A stretch of DNA of 64,000 bases, taken from positions 19,515,298 to 19,579,297 of the forward strand of contig OX637342.1 in the NCBI GenBank assembly GCA_951799405.1, read 5' to 3'. The DNA comes from Agapetus fuscipes. Taxonomy: Eukaryota > Arthropoda > Insecta > Trichoptera > Glossosomatidae. The notes beneath the pieces were generated by a model. The model made no database searches. It saw only the letters and a list, made by a program, of their open reading frames with translations, and had not been told where the DNA came from. The translations under genes and the position numbers were made by a program. This document shows, in pieces, positions 52,861-61,799 of the stretch (positions are counted from its first letter, which is position 1; each line of letters opens with the position of its first letter).

Positions 52861-53089
52861 AGTATCGGAATGTGGTCTTAAACAAGGAGCTTACACAAAA
52901 TTAATTAAAATAGATTAAAAGGAGACATCTGCCAATGCGAGCTCACTTATATAGAGTAGACCTTAAAGTGTGACGTCACTCACAATGCAGAAACTACCAT
53001 TTCAATGTCTTTTCATATTCTCCAAACTTTAAATCCGTCTGCAGTTCATTCGTCCTACATTCCTGTCTACCACATTATATTTGCAACTT

Positions 53090-54590
53090 AGATTGCGAAA
53101 GCATACTTATACAGCGCCCAGCTGGCCTCTCACAGAACCTAATCCTTATTTAGTACAGTGGATTAATGCTAGCTCAGTAGATGCGAGTTCTCACGGCGTC
53201 TTGTTGGGCTTAATGGGAAAAAATCTCTGGACAAGTTTTCCATTTAATTTGCTCCATAAATACTAAACTTACATAATAATGGCTGCTTTAAATAAGGCAT
53301 TAGATACAAGCACAGATCATGGATACAAGGTAATAAATACTAAACCAAGCCTGCAGTTTGATTCTATATGCCAAGCGAATAACTTTCATACGACCCATAC
53401 CCGACCATATACGATCAAAACTGATTTAAGTGCCTAACTCAAGCGCTACACTAACTCAAGGGTCGACATTCTGGAGCGTTTTGTTTCACAAAGAGCACTA
53501 AAGCAGTAATCAGCCAGTGCCCAACCCCCAGAAGATGTACGGGTTTGTCATTGGCTCTCGAAAAAACCCAGCTCTGTGATTGGTCAGTAACTTCCGACCG
53601 ATATTCGGCGTACTTCACTCTTATCATTGCCGCTTCTTTCAAATTTCAATGTCATATCAGCTGTGCATAAAACTTGACAACAAATAAGTACGTATAACGC
53701 ACTTACTAATTTAAGTAAACCGTAAGTACGAATTTGTTTACAATTTCTATTAGTTTTTAAAAATACATTTATGTAATATCCAATGTAAAGTGTTTTGATC
53801 GATTTCAGCGCCAAAAAGATGTTGTTTTCTCCAGCGGAAAAGGAGCTGCTGGTGGCTCTGATTAAAGAAAAACTGTAATAGAAGATAAAATAACAGATCG
53901 AAGAAATTGTTGGCCTTGCAACCCTCAATGAGCAACGGTAAAACTGTATACAGAACGACGCATTTTTTCAAACTAAAACGTCTTCTAAATTCTTCCTCTT
54001 CGTAAAACGTAAATGGGTCTTTACAGTCTCTGATATATTTTCTTGGGACACTATTTTTGAACAAAACAATGTTATTATTCTCGTTGAAGTCAACTTCATC
54101 GTAAGAATTAATTATTTTATGTAAATAATTCACAACCAAACAAAAAATGTGCTGATGAAATGCGGCGGAATATTTTGACAATTCATCTGTCATTGCAGTA
54201 TGGTCCTTGACCATACCGGAGAACAAACCCAATTCTGATGGTCAAGCAATGTAAATAAACTCGTCAAAACAATGTTAATACACTCATAAAAATCATGTTC
54301 ATAGTAAGAATTCATTTTTTCATGTAAATTCACAATCAAACAAAAAATGTGATAACAATGAAATATGACGGAATATTTTGACAGCGCTTAAGCGTTGGTT
54401 AATATACGTGTCGACCTTACTTACCTAAGTGCTAGTTTTTGGAGCGCTTGAGCGCTAATTTTACCTTAAGTATTGTTCTTGAAATGAATTTCCCCAATCT
54501 AAGCGCTAGTTTGCCCTTAAGTAAGTGCCAGTTTTGATCGTGAATACGGGGGATAGTCCGTAAAAAAATTGAAGAATAAAAAACTGGTTT
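53090..54590. other. No recognised gene
   Basis: Partially repeated internally: 'atgtaaattcacaa(t/c)caaacaaaaaatgtg' occurs near 54118 and 54330. The 160-residue minus frame at 53750-54232 is open, but I see no domain. Confidence 0.35.
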
Positions 54591-54599
54591 ATACCCTAC

Positions 54600-54880
54600 T
54601 TTACTTTTTTACTTTACTTTCTTCGGCTCATAAGACTTGAAGGCTCAGGGCCTCCCGCACCACAATCCTCCAGGACTCTCTGTCTTGTGCTGCTTCCCTC
54701 CATGGTCTCCTTACTCACAGAACTTCGGCGTCGGCTTCAACGTTGTCTGCCCACCGCATCCTGGCCCTGGGACGTCCGAGTGGTATAACACCTGAGGGGG
54801 CACCATCCAAGACTGCTCTGATGATCCTGGAGTCCTCTGCACGTGCTACATGCCCGGCCCACTGGAGTTTTCTTGATTTT
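54600..54880 (-). pseudogene. LINE RT-ORF C-terminal fragment (same family as 24620)
   Basis: The minus strand encodes residues resembling 'LQWAGHVARAEDSRII', then 'LDGAPSGVIPLGRPRARMRW' and 'ADNVEADAEVL', the GH-AR and GRPR--W-D-VE motifs of a LINE RT end. No RT core. It lies just upstream of the Penelope-like ORF. Confidence 0.7.
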
Positions 54881-55114
54881 GGTTTAAACACTGCGAGTTA
54901 AATTTTGTATATTAAAAAAAAAAACACTTTATTTTTACAAAAATACATGTTAATATTATTACAGCTATACACCATGGCGTTTATTAATGCCCAAAAATTA
55001 AATCATGATGTATGTACATGCAAGTAACAAAATTAATAACACAAAGTAGAAATAAAAAGTAAACCCTTACATACTCGTAGCTACCATGCACGGTAAGCTT
55101 CAGTTTGTAGCAAA

Positions 55115-57448
55115 ATGTATGGCGGAGACTGCACAAACACAAACAAGTTTAACATAATAAACGAGTTGACGTTCCAAATTATAAAGTTAGTCAAGGAATC
55201 TTCTTTAAGGATTAAGGAAGAAATTAAATCACTATATAGGACCCGTGATACCTTAAAATCCCTACTTAAAGTTCTTCACTGTGAACTGGTACATGTGCTG
55301 CACCGTGTTGAATGGGAGATACTAGATGATAAAGTACGACATATTACCAGTCTGGAAGGTTTTAAAAAGAAATCACTACTAGACAAAAAACTTAACATCT
55401 TACTGTCTAAAAAACAAACTAACACAAGACCTAACCACACAACACATACAGGTTCAAAGCACCAGTTCAGCGAACGAGTGGTTAACTTATCACAACATAC
55501 CTTTACTGAAGAAGAAACCAAGCTACTCAACCAGGGACTTAAATATAACATATGCGACAATAGTGAAAAAACTATTATGCAATTAGCAGTAGACATTGAC
55601 GCAGCAGTAACAAATGAATCCATGGCAGTGAAATACAAGTGCGCAGATGAAATAAAGAAATCAACAACAGGAAGAAAAATGTGTACCAATCGAGAATTGA
55701 GAGTAGCTTACAACATTCGACAAACTCTCAAGGACAAACAGCTCACTCTTACAAGATCTGACAAAGGAAATAGCACCGTAATCCTAACAAAGTCTGATTA
55801 CATAGACAAAGTGGAAGACTTCCTAAAGGACAATAATTTTGTAATATTAAACAAAAATCCCACAAATAATTACCAAGTGAAAGTGAAACAAGTAATTAAG
55901 AACTGCCCTAACATCAACAAAAATGTCGGGATTTCCCTAACATTAATGAACCCCCAAGCACCAAGACTGTATGGACTTCCCAAATTGCATAAAACACATA
56001 TTCCCATAAGACCTGTTGTATCATATGTCAGTGCCCCCAACTATAAACTTTGTAAACATCTTAACTACCTTATAAACTCTTCAAAAATTTTCAACCCTAC
56101 TCACACGATAAAAAATAGCATAGAACTAATTAACTTACTTAAAAATCTAACTGTACCCTCAAACTCAAAACTCATTTCTTTTGACGTTGTTAACCTATTT
56201 ACCAACGTTCCCGTACCTGATTCAAAAATTATTTTCAACGACTTACTGTATGAATCCGATTTAAGTGATGATACGGTGGAGGAAATGATGAGAATCTTCA
56301 ATGTTTGCACAACGCAAAATTATTTCCAATTTAATGATAAATTTTACGAACAGAAAGAAGGTATACCCATGGGTTCACCAATTTCTCCACTATTAGCCGA
56401 TATGTTCCTCAATAAATTAGAAAAAGACCTACTTAGTTCAAACCATCCCCTAGTTAAACATATTTTTAAATGGTATCGATATGTAGATGACATATTTTGT
56501 ATATTTAATGGCACCGATAGACAACTTGACACTCTCCTTTCCCAAATTAATACTCTACACAACAAGATTAAATTCACACTTGAGAAAAACACCGATAATA
56601 ACTTAAACTTCCTAGACATCTCTATTAAAATAAAAAATAATAAACTAAATTTCAACATCTATCGTAAACCAACACACACTGACACTGTAATCCCGTTTCA
56701 CTCCTCCCACCCCACCGCACATAAATTAGCTAGTTTCCACTCAATGATCAACAGACTTCTCACAATCCCACTCAATAATAATGATTACAATCAGGAACTG
56801 TCAACCATCAAACTAATAGCCAGCAACAATGGATATGAACACAAACTAATAGACAAATTACTTAATAATAAAAAACATAAAATACTTACCAAAAGATATC
56901 TGTACTCTGGACTCGATAATAATATCACAGAAAATAAATACTGGAAAAAAATTGTATACACAGGCCCATTATCCACCAAAATTTCAAAAATACTCCCCAC
57001 CAATATTAAGCCCGCGTTTTATACAAATACGAACTTAAAAACTATCCTCTTTAACTCAAAAGATAAAATAGACTACATGATGAAAAGTGGAGTTTACGAG
57101 ATCTCTTGTGGAGATTGCGATCTGAAATATATAGGTCAAACTGCAAGAAACCTTAAAACTAGAATTCAAGAACACCGCCGTTGCCTAACAAGCAACGGTC
57201 ATTCTGAATTCGCCAACCATATAATAGAGTCTAACCATTCCTTTCATACCCACACACTAAAACTCCTTCACTCCATTCCCTACAAAGGTAAAATCATGAA
57301 TAATTTTGAAAACCTAGAAATCCAAAAAAATATTAATTCAGTAAATAACCTCTTAAATAGTATTATATTTCCTAACACTTCTCCCCTACTTTCTATGTTT
57401 CCTACTACACCCCGCCCACATAACACTCCCCCCCCTCCCCCTCAGTAA
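55115..57448 (+). CDS. Penelope-like element reverse transcriptase with GIY-YIG endonuclease
   Basis: A single uninterrupted 777-residue ORF, near the usual PLE length. The N-terminal region includes 'VVNLSQHTFTEEETKLLNQG'. RT motifs follow in order: 'LTLTRSDKGNSTVIL', 'APRLYGLPKLHKTHIPIRPV', 'LISFDVVNLFTNVPV' (motif A Asp), 'GIPMGSPISPLLADMF' (motif B), 'FKWYRYVDDIFCIF' (catalytic YVDD). The C-terminus has 'SGVYEISCGDCDLKYIGQTA' plus 'RIQEHRR', a complete GIY-YIG nuclease core preceded by a Cys pair. PLEs copy RNA at sites cut by this nuclease. The ATG at 55115 follows an in-frame stop at 55094. A hammerhead-like motif lies 50 bp beyond the stop. It seems competent on sequence alone. Confidence 0.95.
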   Translation: MYGGDCTNTNKFNIINELTFQIIKLVKESSLRIKEEIKSLYRTRDTLKSLLKVLHCELVHVLHRVEWEILDDKVRHITSLEGFKKKSLLDKKLNILLSKKQTNTRPNHTTHTGSKHQFSERVVNLSQHTFTEEETKLLNQGLKYNICDNSEKTIMQLAVDIDAAVTNESMAVKYKCADEIKKSTTGRKMCTNRELRVAYNIRQTLKDKQLTLTRSDKGNSTVILTKSDYIDKVEDFLKDNNFVILNKNPTNNYQVKVKQVIKNCPNINKNVGISLTLMNPQAPRLYGLPKLHKTHIPIRPVVSYVSAPNYKLCKHLNYLINSSKIFNPTHTIKNSIELINLLKNLTVPSNSKLISFDVVNLFTNVPVPDSKIIFNDLLYESDLSDDTVEEMMRIFNVCTTQNYFQFNDKFYEQKEGIPMGSPISPLLADMFLNKLEKDLLSSNHPLVKHIFKWYRYVDDIFCIFNGTDRQLDTLLSQINTLHNKIKFTLEKNTDNNLNFLDISIKIKNNKLNFNIYRKPTHTDTVIPFHSSHPTAHKLASFHSMINRLLTIPLNNNDYNQELSTIKLIASNNGYEHKLIDKLLNNKKHKILTKRYLYSGLDNNITENKYWKKIVYTGPLSTKISKILPTNIKPAFYTNTNLKTILFNSKDKIDYMMKSGVYEISCGDCDLKYIGQTARNLKTRIQEHRRCLTSNGHSEFANHIIESNHSFHTHTLKLLHSIPYKGKIMNNFENLEIQKNINSVNNLLNSIIFPNTSPLLSMFPTTPRPHNTPPPPPQ

Positions 57449-57498
57449 TTCAAATCCTCACGTCATAATGTATTGTATTTGTATGTTAGTTTATATTT

Positions 57499-57543
57499 AC
57501 ACCTGAAGATGGGAGGTATTGCTTCTCCCGAAACCGGTAGTGT
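57499..57543 (+). ncRNA. Hammerhead-like ribozyme motif of the Penelope-like element
   Basis: Elements in order: stem I 'acac', core CTGAAGA (57503-57509), stem II gggag/ctccc with a 9-base loop, GAAA (57530-57533), a minimal CCGG stem III, T-A at the expected cleavage site (57538-57539), and 'gtgt' completing stem I. This matches the compact type I hammerheads known from PLE terminal repeats. One extra T between the core and stem II is unusual for canonical hammerheads. Activity is an inference. Confidence 0.65.
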
Positions 57544-57605
57544 TTAAAAATAATAAAAGCTCATGTGAATTGTAACAAATAAGTTTTTTATTTTAATCTA
57601 TTAAA

Positions 57606-57821
57606 ATGAACTTTCACGAAGTAACTGCCAAAAACCTAGATAATATAAGGAATCTTCTTGTTAATACCGGTATCTGGTCAGGTAAAATAGGTAGGGGAAT
57701 TTCTCTTCACAAATCTATTCAAAAAATCTATATGAATATTAAAACCAGTAAAAGCGACTGGCCATCCTCAAAGATTCTGAGTACCCTGCTTGCAAAATGG
57801 CTAAAGCACACCGTCATATAG
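57606..57821 (+). CDS. Hypothetical 71-residue ORF beside the Penelope-like element
   Basis: An ATG ORF downstream of the hammerhead, lysine-rich and without a domain I know ('IWSGKIGRGISLHKSIQKIY'). In PLEs the ribozyme lies in a terminal repeat leading to the next copy's 5' region. This could be the 5' coding start of a second, truncated tandem PLE copy, or an accessory PLE sequence, or chance. Confidence 0.35.
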   Translation: MNFHEVTAKNLDNIRNLLVNTGIWSGKIGRGISLHKSIQKIYMNIKTSKSDWPSSKILSTLLAKWLKHTVI

Positions 57822-58004
57822 AGCCCGCGTCCTGGAACAAATGTGCTTCCACAAAATGATTACAAGTAGGTACCTACTCCGTTTTTTCGTGATCCGATTT
57901 TAATCTCAAGGGTCTCTGAGGTAGACGCGGAATTCCCACATTTATTTGTGTGAGCGCCGCAGATCACATAACAAAGGCAGCGCCCTACACCGCCATTTCG
58001 CTCC

Positions 58005-58245
58005 CCCAGTTGTTGTTTGCCGTATAGACCAACTTTGTCAAATATGACTTTGATGCAGTTGTCTTAAGAATCAAATTCTACACAATCTGAGCTAAGAAAA
58101 AACGTAAAACTCGATAATGTGAGAGTTGTTTTAAATATTTTTTAAAGCAATATCCTGTTTTTATAAGACACATTTGTCCAGAACACATGCAAACATTGCT
58201 CATGTAAAATTAGGTTAATGGTCTATACGGCAAACAAGAACTAAG
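58005..58245. mobile_element. Short TIR transposon (MITE), copy 2 of 2
   Basis: TIRs 'agttgttgtttgccgtatag' (left) and a matching complement ending 'aagaactaag' bound the same core as 4450-4693 ('tttgtcaaatatgacttt', 'ctacacaatctgagctaag'). Confidence 0.8.
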
Positions 58246-58855
58246 ACATTTTGAAGGATTTGTCGCTCCGAACTCGATGCCAGCAGATGGATTTCGTTTC
58301 ACAAGATTTTCATCTTTTCCCCTCTATTTTAATATTCAGTGTACATCATAATGGAAGCATTGCTCTGCCTGTTACTGTGGCCAAGAAATGAGAACCCTGC
58401 ATTGTCGCTACCCGGTGTGAACGGAACATCGCTTTAACGGATGTGACGCCATCTTTCATCATAGCAGAATCATGTGAGTCTATCGGTTGTTCTCCCTGTA
58501 CCCCGTCTTCAATGCTGCAGCCAAATTACTCTTGGGGGGACGGAGCCCTGACCATGTCTCTCCTCTGTTGCAGCGCCTTCATTAGCTGCGCGTCCTAGGG
58601 AGGGTTGAGCACAAAATATGTGTCGGTTGTAGCGCCCTCAGGGGAGCTGCCCCGACCTACTTGTTGGCGACGCCGTCCATCAGCTGCCATCGCCATGCCG
58701 CCGGAACAGCGCGGGCTACAGGGCCAGGGCTTGCACTCCGGCTGGTCTATAGTCCATCCTGCTGGAGCGTTGGCAGCTTCGGGAGGTTACGTAACGCATT
58801 ACTTTAATGAAAGTCGTTGGGGTGACTAATACCATTACCAACTGAACGGCAACGC
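58246..58855. other. GC-richer sequence, no assignable gene
   Basis: 58490-58790 is GC-rich and contains 'cgccctcaggggagctgccc'. Short frames have no recognisable domain, and I see no pair of splice sites. Confidence 0.35.
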
Positions 58856-58859
58856 AAAT

Positions 58860-59095
58860 AAGCTACACATATAGTATAACTTCCTGCCTGCATTATCTCC
58901 GAAGGGATAACATGTGGCGATTCGCGACCTATGTACTATGTAGAGGACCGGCCTCACACCAACCATTTTCAGTTAAAGTGGAGGTTTCCCAGCTCCTGGG
59001 GGGGAAGGGGGATTGGTTCTAATTTCTTGTGAAGACTGAGTACACTTTGCCGGTATTTATTTTGGGTTTGAAATAGACACGCAACTTAGCTACAC
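58860..59095 (-). mobile_element. SINE family B, headless copy
   Basis: The minus strand matches the 1503 body and 3' end ('gctgggaaacctccacttta', 'gcctcacaccaaccatttt' on +, 'ttatccc' and 'ctatatgtgtagctt'). The 3' terminal block is present and the tRNA head is absent. Confidence 0.7.
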
Positions 59096-59454
59096 ATATA
59101 GTGCATTTTTTTTAAATAAAAGGTTATTAAAAAATATTTGTCAGAAAAATACCTGTATAGGTATAAACACTCGTGTAAGAAATATCAAATGAAAAATGAG
59201 ATATCAAATAAGTAAGAAGAACTTTTGCAGCTTATTTGAAAGAAAATAATAATTAATGTGAAAGCTTCCTTGCATTTTTTACAAACAAAGATTCCAAGAA
59301 AGGAAATATTTTTATCTTTTATTATTTTGTCCTCTCACTGTTTGTCTTCATTCAAGTCTTCGCAATTTTTCTGCAGTGCGGTGTATAAGGGAAAAAGGCA
59401 AAGATGAAAAACGGCCAAACAGTGTACATGCAGCTGGCTGAACAATATAATATC

Positions 59455-59800
59455 TATACCCGTATGTCTACGACCAGCAAACAAATCTGACCGGCAGAAC
59501 AAATATCTATAACAGGCCGGACAATACACAACCGATCGAACGATTAGTCGGTATACGACTAACCGAACATAATATCTGTGACTGTTAGAACATCTACGAT
59601 CAACAGAACAGTATAACCTGTGACCGGCAGAATAATATATCTACGATTGATGAAACAATTTGTCTACGATCAATAGAACAATATACCTAAGACCAACAGT
59701 TATACTTATGAAAACATTATATCTACCGATAGGCCGAACAATATATAAGAATTAGAGTATCCACGACCGATTGAACAATGTACCACAGGCTGAACAAAAC
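59455..59800. repeat. Degenerate ~23-35 bp tandem array
   Basis: A phrase like 'gaccggcagaacaatatat' followed by 'ctacgac/ctacgat' recurs about ten times with many changes. The array drifts into 'gaccgatcgaac' variants by 59880. It has no ORF consistent across units. Confidence 0.6.
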
Positions 59801-59959
59801 GTGTAAGGAACCGATCAGAAATTTTGACCGGCTTATTGATAAGCTAGTCGCAAAGGTGACCGATCGAACAAAGAACGATCGGACGAATCATCTGAAATCG
59901 GTTGGACAAGAACGACCGCTCAAGCAATGGTCGCACGGCCGACGCTACGCTACGTATCA

Positions 59960-60246
59960 TGGGGCTTCCACACGCTTGCCAACCCATCACAAGTCAAGCG
60001 CACAGTGTGTCGTCTAGAACATGCTAGCTGGACAAAATTTTGTCTAATGGACTAATTTTGTCCAGCTAGCATGTTCTAGACGACACACTGCACACTTGGC
60101 TTGTAGCTAAGCGCACAGTGTGTCGTCTAGAACATGCTAGCTGGACAAAATTAGTCCATTAGACAAAATTTTGTCCAGCTAGCATGTTCTAGACGACACA
60201 CTGTGCGCTTGACTTGTGATGGGTTGGCAAGCGTGTGGAAGCCCCA
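59960..60246. mobile_element. Palindromic foldback MITE (Harbinger-like TSD)
   Basis: Arms 59960-60090 and 60116-60246 are perfect reverse complements over 131 bp around a 25-bp loop. TCA flanks both sides (59957-59959, 60247-60249). Each arm contains its own inverted repeat ('cgtctagaacatgctagctg' and complement). The ends 'tggggcttccacacgcttgc' are shared with the 32566-33040 element. It is non-coding. Confidence 0.95.
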
Positions 60247-60289
60247 TCACGGAAAAGCGTCGATCGCTGGCGCAGTATTCTCCAGCGCG

Positions 60290-60643
60290 CATTGAGGTAT
60301 ATATACTAGAGACGCAACGTTTCTCGAAACACGTGGCACTCTGTAGTTTGGTTAAAAGTCTTACTCGAGAAAAACCCGATTTTGAGGCTCGTCAGTCTCA
60401 CGCAGACTTACACAGCGAGCGGATGTGACAGGTGGTAATACATATTGCTATAAATGGCTAAATATTGTGGTTGGAGTTTTCAAACACCTTTGTTTGTGAA
60501 CTTGATCAATTATAAAACATGCACAAGTTAAAAACACATAGGATCCTAGCACAAATTAATTATTAAAACAATTGTTAAACTTTAAATATTTCGTCGCTGT
60601 GATATCAAACCGACATATCGAACGCATAAGTAGAGCTACATAT
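60290..60643. repeat. Fragment of the 29761-31735 repeat family
   Basis: It shares 'gaggtatatatactagaga', 'ctcgaaacacgtggcac', 'gctataaatggctaaatatt' and 'tttgtgaacttgatcaatta' with that locus in the same order. It is interrupted at its 3' side by the family-2 gag element. Confidence 0.8.
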
Positions 60644-61116
60644 TGTTATGTAAATATAAATATTGAAATAAGTATGGGTAGTTATAGTTATAAGAGTCCT
60701 CATAGGTATAGGTAGGTAGGATCGATAATTGTGTATAAGTGTAGAATTCTCTAGGCTAAGTAGGTACTTGTTATAATTATAGGAATTCTGTATTACATTT
60801 GTAGGTAGGATTTTGGTTGTATCTCTAGGTAGTACGTGAAGCGTCGAGAAGTAATAATTACTCTGGAACCGTCTGGCGACTTTAGTTCTGGATCATACTG
60901 CTCTGAAGAGTATAAAGGTGCGAATGGCCTGCAGAGCGGGCCAGTATCATAGCGACTAACAAACACATCGAAGCCATCTGATCAGTGAACCGAAACCAAT
61001 GGAATAATCGAGAAAGTAGTGTGAAAATAAATTTTGTAACTGTGTAAAATAAAAAATTATTGAAGAAGACCTGTGTATTTTTAATTTGAAGACAATTGAA
61101 CCCTAATTTCGTAACA
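60644..61116 (+). repeat. 5' LTR of family-2 copy 2
   Basis: 473 bp, TGTTA...TAACA ends. It has a TATA-like 'tataaag' at 60911-60917 and AATAAA-type signals after 61020. It differs from the copy-1 LTRs at a handful of sites (for example the 'ctggcgactttagttctgga' segment). Confidence 0.92.
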
Positions 61117-61118
61117 AT

Positions 61119-61136
61119 TGGCGTCAGGTGCGGAAT
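61119..61136 (+). other. Primer-binding-site candidate
   Basis: 'tggcgtcaggtgcgg', beginning TGG two bases after the LTR, is complementary to a tRNA CCA end. The tRNA is not identified. Confidence 0.65.
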
Positions 61137-61799
61137 TGTCAAGAAAAATTAAGATCTTCTGTCTAAAAATAAATAAAATAAATTAAATAGTGTTAAAATG
61201 AACTTTATTCAAATTGAACTTTGTGTGAACTGACTTTTGTGAAAACAAGTGTTTAAATAAATTTTTGTTAAAAGAAAAGACGCAAAAGCAAGTTGCTTAT
61301 AAATTCTGGAACATCATATGGAACATAATTCTGGACATAATTCTGGACATAACATAATGACTATTTTACCGCATTGAGAAAGTCATCAAATTGGACCATA
61401 GTTTTTTTTATTATTGTGTGTGATTAAAAAAATAAAATAAATAAATAAAAATCTTGAAAAATATTACAAAAGAACGTTCCAGATTCATCGAGAAAAAGTT
61501 TTTGAATAACTATCCTTTGTTTACAAGTGTGTGAATGTACATTAAGTACCTACCTGTGTGTTTGAAAGACTTGAGACGAAATAAATAATTATGTACTATC
61601 AGACATTATTATGTTAAAAATATTGGTGAATTAAAAATAAATATTAAAAGACAGTACCTACCTACCAATCAGTGTAATCAGACAAATTATTATTTTTGCT
61701 AAAGTACGTATTCAAAACAGCTATATATATAAAACTCAAAACTTGTATTAAATAAATTTGAAAATATTTTTGTTTTGACGTAAATTTTGAAAAAAAAAA

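Noticed and set aside
55276..55689. 137-residue minus-strand ORF
   Set aside because: It is antisense to the Penelope-like polymerase, with Ser/Leu-rich shadow composition.
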